A stretch of DNA of 10,041 bases from Litoreibacter sp. (GTDB lineage Bacteria; Pseudomonadota; Alphaproteobacteria; Rhodobacterales; Rhodobacteraceae): assembly GCA_013042765.1 (NCBI GenBank), contig JABDPP010000355.1:1-10041 (forward strand), in the 5' to 3' direction. Positions within the stretch are counted from its first letter, which is position 1, and each line of letters begins with the position of its first letter. The notes beneath the pieces are model-generated. The model saw only the letters and a program-made list of their open reading frames with translations. It was not told the DNA's origin and did no database searches. Made by a program: the position numbers and the translations under genes. Below are positions 5,716 to 10,041 of this stretch, one piece after another.

Positions 5716-5907
5716 ATGTTTAGCAAAGTACTAGAATTTATCCGCGACGAGAGGGGCGCGGTTACCGTCGACTGGGTCGTGCTGACCGCAGCGGTGATGG
5801 GACTCGGCCTGTTCGCATCCTACTCAGTCTGGCAGGGAACCGAGGTATTGTCCGGAACGATCAGCGATAACCTCGAATCTCAGTCTATCCAGACGGCTTT
5901 CGACTAA
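5716..5907 (+). CDS. Flp family type IVb pilin, second copy
   Basis: A 63-residue pilin precursor, paralogous to the first copy. Leader MFSKVLEFIRDERG with likely cleavage after Gly14, then AVTVDWVVLTAAVMGLGLFA. The stretch GAVTVDWVVLTAA is identical to the first pilin in protein but differs at seven of thirteen codons by silent changes. The tail (TEVLSGTISDNLESQSIQTAFD) is shorter and different. ATG 5716 is preferred over the adjoining GTG 5713 because GAGGA is six bases upstream of the ATG. It lacks the strong terminator of flp1, and cpaB follows 148 bases later, so it may lead the downstream transcript. It may be a minor pilin or an alternative subunit expressed with the machinery; that is inference. 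Confidence 0.9.
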   Translation: MFSKVLEFIRDERGAVTVDWVVLTAAVMGLGLFASYSVWQGTEVLSGTISDNLESQSIQTAFD

Positions 5908-6055
5908 GCTCCTTCACACCCCGCAGAATAGCTGTTTTTGCCCAATCGCGATCATCCTTTGTTCACGATTTTGCCGCAATTTTGGGTGATTGTTTCTCAA
6001 ATGGAGTGAAACAGCGCGCATGTGCGTGCACGCAGAGTACCGGGAAGGGCATATT
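5908..6055 (+). other. Intergenic leader between flp2 and cpaB
   Basis: A 148-base spacer with no gene. It contains GTTCACGA (5961-5968, repeated upstream of flp2), a short direct repeat ATTTTG-ccgca-ATTTTG just after it, and the perfect 12-base palindrome TGCGTGCACGCA at 6023-6034, 21 bases before the cpaB start. No clear terminator is seen. The palindrome may be an operator or part of the leader RNA. Confidence 0.4.
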
Positions 6056-6889
6056 ATGCGTTTGGTTTTTGGATTGGTTCTCGTCATAGGAATCGGGCTT
6101 GCGGGTTTCGCAGCCTACATGGCGAAAAACAGAATTGGCGAATATCAGGCGACCCTGGAGACCCAGCGCGCCCAATTGGCCAAGAATGTAAAGATGTCGC
6201 AGGTTTTCGTTGTCAAGGACAAGGTCACCTATGGAGAGCGGATCGAAAAGAGCATGGTAAAACTGGTCGCCTGGCCTGATAACGCGATCCCCAAGGGCGC
6301 TTTTTCGGAGGTAGAGGACCTGTTCCCCGCCAATGGAGAATTGCGGACGGCGCTCCGTGTGATGGAAGCTGACGAGGCTATCCTGAAAGTCAAAGTGACC
6401 AAGCCCGGCGAAGATGCAGGCGTGTCGTCTCGACTGGCAAAGGGCATGCGCGCCTTTGCACTGCGCGTTGACGTTTCATCCGGCGTTTCCGGCTTCCTGC
6501 GCCCGGGCGACCGTGTTGATGTCTACTGGACAGGTGATGCTGATGGCCGCGAGGTGACAAAGCTGATCGACACCGGCGTTCAGCTGATCGCAGTCGACCA
6601 GACCGCGGATGGAGACCGCACGTCTCCCACGATCGCACGCACCGTTACCGCTGCGGTCACGCCGCAGCAGGTTGCAGCACTGGCTCTGGCACAATCAACG
6701 GGACGACTGACTCTGGCCCTGATCGGCGCAGGAGATACTGACGAGGTTGCAGCCGTCTCCGTCGATCAGAACGAGCTTCTGGGCATCCAAGAAAAGGTAA
6801 AGATCGAGCGCAAGGCCGAGCGGGTTTGCACGATCAAGACCCGCAAAGGGGCCGACGTGGTTGAAATCCCGATCCCCTGCACGAACTAG
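6056..6889 (+). CDS. cpaB: Flp pilus assembly protein CpaB (RcpC)
   Basis: A 277-residue periplasmic pilus assembly protein anchored by an N-terminal hydrophobic segment (residues 3-23, VFGLVLVIGIGLAGFAAYM). A short coiled stretch (EYQATLETQRAQLAKNVK) precedes the SAF domain at about 46-115 (VFVVKDKVTYGERIEKSMVKLVAWPDNAIP, then a conserved PANGELRTALRVMEADEAIL). The RcpC/CpaB core follows (MRAFALRVDVSSGVSGFLRPGDRVDVYWTG, then the TVTAAVTPQQVAALALAQSTGRLTLALI stretch). Cys248 and Cys275 near the C-terminus could form a disulphide. CpaB/RcpC works with the secretin in the outer part of the Tad machine and may touch the cell wall through its SAF domain. ATG 6056 is chosen for AAGGG seven bases upstream and because the membrane segment begins there; a frame from 5990 is rejected. 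A terminator-like hairpin follows the gene. Confidence 0.93.
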   Translation: MRLVFGLVLVIGIGLAGFAAYMAKNRIGEYQATLETQRAQLAKNVKMSQVFVVKDKVTYGERIEKSMVKLVAWPDNAIPKGAFSEVEDLFPANGELRTALRVMEADEAILKVKVTKPGEDAGVSSRLAKGMRAFALRVDVSSGVSGFLRPGDRVDVYWTGDADGREVTKLIDTGVQLIAVDQTADGDRTSPTIARTVTAAVTPQQVAALALAQSTGRLTLALIGAGDTDEVAAVSVDQNELLGIQEKVKIERKAERVCTIKTRKGADVVEIPIPCTN

Positions 6890-6917
6890 GATCTCATTGA
6901 ACCTATCCCACACAAGC

Positions 6918-6950
6918 GGCACGGCGGCTCATATAGTTGCCGTGCCTTTT
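6918..6950 (+). terminator. Terminator-like hairpin after cpaB
   Basis: GGCACGGC (6918-6925) pairs perfectly with GCCGTGCC (6939-6946), and the stem can grow by two G-T wobbles and one C-G pair to leave a seven-base loop. Four T residues, then AGTTT, follow. It lies 28 bases after the cpaB stop. It looks like a moderate intrinsic terminator, or an attenuator if cpaC is read from upstream. Confidence 0.75.
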
Positions 6951-7104
6951 AGTTTCACTAGGGATGGGATGGTGTTGCGGCAGCCCCACATTAGGGAATC
7001 AGCGTAAGCACCTGATTCTTGCAATAAAACAAGAAATGAAGCAGGATCGTTTCAAAATCGGGCACAAGACCCATCCCAACCCGTGATCAGAGAGGCAGGA
7101 TCAC
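6951..7104 (+). promoter_or_regulatory. Structured cpaC leader region
   Basis: After the cpaB hairpin there are about 150 bases before cpaC. GAATCAG (6996-7002) and CTGATTC (7012-7018) form a seven-pair stem, extendable by two wobbles, with a nine-base loop. GGGATGGG (6961-6968) is an exact inverted match of CCCATCCC (7070-7077), enclosing that hairpin, so the leader can fold as a long arm. The block ACTAGGGAT (6957-6965) recurs just before cpaE. AGGA at 7097-7100 is the cpaC ribosome site. No clear promoter boxes are seen. Confidence 0.4.
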
Positions 7105-8523
7105 ATGAAAATGAAGCAGTACATTACTGCTGGCCTTCTCGGGCTGGCGTTATCAATTTCGAACCCCGCCGTCGGATTGTCTGAGACACTCACTGTGCTC
7201 AGCGGTACGGCATCCAGTAGTCTTAATGTCGCGATCAACCGCGCGGTTGTTGTCGAAAGCGAAACTCCCTTCGCAGAGATTTCGGTCGCCAACCCACAGA
7301 TCGCAGACATTGCAACGCTTTCGGATCGCACGCTTTACGTTCTGGGCCGTGCACCTGGGCGCACGACGCTCACGCTCCTTGGGGCCGAAGGTAACCTTAT
7401 TACGAATGTCGAAGTTCGGGTCGCACCGGATCTTGCAGAGTTCAAAGAACGCCTGCAGCAGATCCTGCCCGGCGAGAATATCGAAGTTCGCACGGCCAAT
7501 AACGGTATCGTCCTGAGCGGTACCGTTTCCAGCATCGCGAAACTGAATCGCGCGCTTGATTTGGCCGGGCGCTACTCACCGGACGCAGTCTCCAATCTGA
7601 TGTCGGTTGGCGGCACGCAACAGGTTATGCTGAAGGTCCGCTTCGCAGAAATGCGTCGCTCGGTCAGCAAGGACCTTTCGGTCAGCCTGGGCCTGTCCGG
7701 TGTTACCGGGAACTGGGACGGCACGGCTGTTACCAACACGCTTCAGGAAGGGACTAACTCGAGCACCGTATTCGCCACGCCTCCCTCCATCACACGCTCG
7801 CGAAACGATAACGGTGTGATGGCAATCGGCTTTGGGAGCGGCAGCTTCCAGGCTGCGGTTCTCATAGAAGCCCTTGAAACAAAAGGACTTGTGCGGACGT
7901 TGGCCGAACCGAACCTAACGGCGTTGTCCGGACAGGAAGCAAACTTCCTCGCGGGTGGTGAATATCCGATCCCGGTCTCGAATGAAGACGGGATTGCCAT
8001 CGAGTATCGCCCCTTCGGTGTAGAATTGCGCTTCACGCCCACGGTTGTTGACGAAGATATCATCAACCTGCGTCTTGAGACGGCTGTCAGCAGCGTAGAC
8101 ACGACTGTTCAGGTTCAAGCCGCGGGATTTGAAGTCAATGCATTCTCGAAACGCGCCAGCTCGACCACAGTAGAGCTTCGTGACGGTGAAAGCTTCGCCA
8201 TTGCAGGCCTTCTTGAGGACGATTTCGTGGACGCCAACGGTCAGGTTCCATGGCTCGGTGATATTCCGATCCTCGGCACCCTGTTCCGCAGCGCCAACTA
8301 CCAGCGCCGGCAGAGTGAGCTTGTGGTCATCGTAACCGCACATCTTGTTACGCCCACGCGCGGCGACGCCTACGTGCTGTCAACAGACCGGGTCCGACCG
8401 CCAACCGAGCGTGAGCTGTTCTTGAACGGAAAAGTCGCGAAAGCCGTTCGCAGCAATACCCGCGGCACTGGCGAAGTTGCCCGCCAGGATTTCTCTGGGT
8501 CTTACGGCTACGTGATGGAGTGA
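7105..8523 (+). CDS. cpaC: Type II/III secretion-like secretin CpaC (RcpA)
   Basis: A 472-residue outer-membrane secretin that forms the exit channel of the Tad pilus. A signal peptide lies at about residues 1-25 (ITAGLLGLALSISNPAVG). The pilus/secretin N-domain follows at about 40-110 (INRAVVVESETPFAEISVANPQIADI, TLYVLGRAPGRTTLTLLG), then a BON-like or N1 part at about 110-165 (IEVRTANNGIVLSGTVSS). The secretin domain spans about 225-415, with VRTLAEPNLTALSGQEANFLAGGEYPIPV, IEYRPFGVELRFTPTV, SFAIAGLLEDDF and VPWLGDIPILGTLFRS, then the LVVIVTAHLVTP strand. No lipobox is seen, so a pilotin or the neighbouring lipoprotein may assist its insertion. ATG 7105 has AGGA four bases upstream; ATG 7111 is possible. 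The stop overlaps or nearly touches the OmpA gene, so the two are coupled. Confidence 0.95.
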   Translation: MKMKQYITAGLLGLALSISNPAVGLSETLTVLSGTASSSLNVAINRAVVVESETPFAEISVANPQIADIATLSDRTLYVLGRAPGRTTLTLLGAEGNLITNVEVRVAPDLAEFKERLQQILPGENIEVRTANNGIVLSGTVSSIAKLNRALDLAGRYSPDAVSNLMSVGGTQQVMLKVRFAEMRRSVSKDLSVSLGLSGVTGNWDGTAVTNTLQEGTNSSTVFATPPSITRSRNDNGVMAIGFGSGSFQAAVLIEALETKGLVRTLAEPNLTALSGQEANFLAGGEYPIPVSNEDGIAIEYRPFGVELRFTPTVVDEDIINLRLETAVSSVDTTVQVQAAGFEVNAFSKRASSTTVELRDGESFAIAGLLEDDFVDANGQVPWLGDIPILGTLFRSANYQRRQSELVVIVTAHLVTPTRGDAYVLSTDRVRPPTERELFLNGKVAKAVRSNTRGTGEVARQDFSGSYGYVME

Positions 8524-8528
8524 TGAAA

Positions 8529-9176
8529 ATGCGCAGAACAACAAGCAAGATCGCGATTATTTCCGTAATATCTCTTGGACTTAGCGCGTGTGGCGACACC
8601 ACCGGTCAGTTCTATCGTGAAGCCGGCGTGAACGTTGACGAGGGCGGCTTCGGCAACCCAACGTTGACTAATCACCTGATCAATACTGGAGAGATCTCTT
8701 ACGCCCAGACCCTGTCGCGGCGGTTCGAGGACGAAGTCCCGGCCATGGTCAACTTCGAGTTCAACAAGGCCACGCTGGACGGCCAGGCGCGTTCGATCCT
8801 CATTGCCCAGGCCGACTGGATCAAACAGTTCCCGGAAGTTCGTTTCCGGGTCTATGGGCACACCGATCTCGTCGGATCTGACGCCTATAACCGGACCCTT
8901 GGCCAGAGACGCGCGAGCGCAGTCGTTTCATTCCTGACGAAACAGGGCATTGACAGGTCTCGACTTGAGGCACTCGTGTCCTACGGCGAGACGCAGCCAC
9001 TGGTGGTCACCGAGGGTCGAGAGCGCCGCAACCGGCGCACGGTTACCGAGGTGTCGGGCTTTGTCGAGGGTAACCCAATGGTAATGAACGGAAAATACGC
9101 AGCAATTGTTTTCCGGGAATATCTGAATACTGCGAAAAGTGATGCGACTCTGACGACTGGTGCAGTCGTAGAATAA
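8529..9176 (+). CDS. OmpA-domain lipoprotein of the tad locus
   Basis: A 215-residue lipoprotein. The signal sequence ends in the lipobox L-S-A-C (Cys21), followed by Gly, which by the +2 rule would allow sorting to the outer membrane. An OmpA C-terminal peptidoglycan-binding domain lies at about 70-185: MVNFEFNKATLDGQARSIL, then VRFRVYGHTDLVGSDAYNRTLGQRRASAVVSFLTKQGI, with the diaminopimelate-contacting Asp in HTD, and YGETQPLV plus RERRNRRT with the matching Arg. A short tail follows. It sits between cpaC and cpaE, the slot held by cpaD in other tad loci, and could tether the secretin to the wall. I chose ATG 8529 because GGAG stands eight bases upstream; ATG 8523, overlapping the cpaC stop as TGATG, is the alternative. 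Coupled translation with cpaC is likely either way. Confidence 0.9.
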   Translation: MRRTTSKIAIISVISLGLSACGDTTGQFYREAGVNVDEGGFGNPTLTNHLINTGEISYAQTLSRRFEDEVPAMVNFEFNKATLDGQARSILIAQADWIKQFPEVRFRVYGHTDLVGSDAYNRTLGQRRASAVVSFLTKQGIDRSRLEALVSYGETQPLVVTEGRERRNRRTVTEVSGFVEGNPMVMNGKYAAIVFREYLNTAKSDATLTTGAVVE

Positions 9177-9378
9177 GTGCAAACTTTCTCATCTTTTCGC
9201 TAATTTGGCCCCATTATTGCCCTTATTACTAAGCATTCCTTGTAACAGAATAGGCCACAATCCCGCGTGAATCGGTTTGTTGGTCAGTGATCTGAAAACA
9301 GTATCACGAGAGCTCACGTGTTTTTTGGAGCTCTTGGGGTGCGTCTAGACTATGTCCAATGGACTAGGGATTAAGAGA
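9177..9378 (+). promoter_or_regulatory. Structured spacer between the OmpA lipoprotein and cpaE
   Basis: About 200 bases without a gene. No strong terminator directly follows the OmpA stop. GTGAT (9287-9291) and ATCAC (9303-9307) form an inverted repeat. CACGAGAGCTCACGTG (9305-9320) is a 16-base palindrome with one symmetric A/A mismatch, followed by six T residues. AGAGCTC within it (9309-9315) can instead pair with GAGCTCT at 9328-9334. ACTAGGGAT (9363-9371) repeats a block from the cpaC leader. AGGG, then AAGAGA, precede the cpaE start and act as a weak ribosome site. Confidence 0.45.
9305..9334 (+). repeat. Overlapping palindrome and alternative stem upstream of cpaE
   Basis: The 16-base palindrome at 9305-9320 is followed by T6 at 9321-9326. 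Its central AGAGCTC also pairs over seven bases with GAGCTCT at 9328-9334. The two folds exclude each other. The first resembles a weak terminator and the second an anti-terminator, but the palindrome may just as well be a dimeric regulator's DNA site. Confidence 0.45.
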
Positions 9379-10041
9379 ATGACGAGTAATGCAGCATTAA
9401 ATCCGGAGCCAGCGCCGATCGTGGCCTGCACGGTTGCGCGCGACGTTCAAAAGTTTGATCTCCTTATTGAAGACATGGAGACTGAGCTCGGTGAAGGCTG
9501 GGGCGATCTCGACTTCACCGACGCCGCAACATTCCTGACACAACCCGAAGCTCAGGATCTTGAGTTCATTGCGGTCGCTGTCGATCACGACGACGAGGTA
9601 AACCTCACCAAAATTGGCGATCTGATCACCCGGGCAAAGGACACATCGATCAAGGTTATCCTGATCGCGGATGATCTTTCTCCAATTGCCCTGCATCAGC
9701 TGCTGCGGTTGGGCGCGGACGATTTCGTCCCCTATCCGCTGCCCGAAGGGGCTTTGCATGACGCCATCGAGCGGTTGCGGAAACCTGCACCTCCCCCGGT
9801 CACCATTGCAGATCCCGCAAGCCCTCAAAGTGGCAGCGTCGGCAAGCACGACGGTGTCATTTTGCCTGTCCACGGTTTCGCTGGCGGAAGCGGCAGCACG
9901 ACGTTCGCGGTGAACCTTGCCTGGGAATTGGCAAACATCGAAAAAAAGGGAACACACACCGTTTGCCTTCTGGATCTGGATTTCCAGTTTGGCAGCGTAT
10001 CGACCTATCTGGACTTGCCTCGTCGGGAGGCTGTCTACGAG
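9379..10041 (+). CDS. cpaE: Pilus assembly protein CpaE/TadZ (3' truncated by window end)
   Basis: The first 221 residues are visible; the frame stays open to the last base. Residues 13-135 form a receiver-like domain (IVACTVARDVQKFDLLIEDM, VILIADDLSPIALHQLLRLGADDFVPYPL), comparable to the atypical REC domain of CpaE/TadZ, with no clear phosphorylation Asp pattern I would vouch for. A proline-rich linker follows (PAPPPVTIADPA). From about 160 a MinD/ParA-like ATPase domain begins: LPVHGFAGGSGSTTFAVNLAWEL, then VCLLDLDFQFGSVSTYLDL. The deviant Walker A site has Ala168 and Ser173 where MinD/ParA proteins have lysines. CpaE/TadZ proteins mark the pole and localise the pilus machine. ATG 9379 gives the expected N-terminus although its ribosome site is weak. 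cpaF and later genes would lie further right. Confidence 0.9.
   Translation, partial: MTSNAALNPEPAPIVACTVARDVQKFDLLIEDMETELGEGWGDLDFTDAATFLTQPEAQDLEFIAVAVDHDDEVNLTKIGDLITRAKDTSIKVILIADDLSPIALHQLLRLGADDFVPYPLPEGALHDAIERLRKPAPPPVTIADPASPQSGSVGKHDGVILPVHGFAGGSGSTTFAVNLAWELANIEKKGTHTVCLLDLDFQFGSVSTYLDLPRREAVYE

Noticed and set aside
9397..9957. 186-residue open frame on the - strand
   Set aside because: Antisense to cpaE, which has recognisable REC-like and MinD-like segments; the frame has no recognisable protein features.

Overview
The window reads as the chromosome of a high-GC alphaproteobacterium, most likely Rhodobacteraceae (Roseobacter group). I infer this from the DUF3572 and DUF983 proteins, the Flp pilins carrying a GAVTVDW motif, the pilus ATPase-like protein with a degenerate Walker A motif, and the overall gene style. 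No transposase, integrase, CRISPR array, tRNA or rRNA is visible. Genes are densely packed on both strands and only a few intergenic spaces are large.

Region 1 (1-575): the 3' end of a flavin/2Fe-2S oxidoreductase (+) meets a DUF3572 gene (-) tail to tail, three bases apart. Region 2 (686-2682, all -): transcription order is a secreted protein with four EF-hands, an 88+ base gap with a hairpin, an ECF sigma factor, a one-membrane-segment protein placed like an anti-sigma factor, and a membrane-anchored CnrX/ZraP-like (Metal_resist) protein. The last three overlap by ATGA junctions, so they are translationally coupled. The layout resembles the CnrH-CnrY-CnrX metal-sensing cassette but with different candidate sensor residues and a calcium-binding neighbour. 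This is the least routine part of the window.

Region 3 (2865-4845): a DUF983 zinc-ribbon membrane protein and a NUDT19-like Nudix hydrolase (+) converge on a secreted lytic transglycosylase (-), which may serve envelope assembly next to the pilus locus.

Region 4 (5216-10041, all +): the start of a tad/cpa (Flp type IVc pilus) locus. Order is flp1, a strong terminator, flp2, cpaB, a terminator-like hairpin, cpaC (secretin), an OmpA-domain lipoprotein, and cpaE, which runs off the right edge. CpaC forms the outer-membrane channel, CpaB and the OmpA lipoprotein are likely periplasmic/outer-membrane accessories, CpaE is the likely localisation factor, and the Flp proteins are the pilin subunits. 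The prepilin peptidase (cpaA), motor ATPase (cpaF) and platform genes (tadB/tadC) are not in view. Unusually for a tad locus, most genes are separated by 150-280 bases of structured DNA, which suggests several transcription units.

I see nothing that is clearly an undescribed system. The best leads are the sigma/EF-hand cassette, the non-canonical prepilin processing motif, the lysine-less CpaE, and the structured leaders inside the tad locus.
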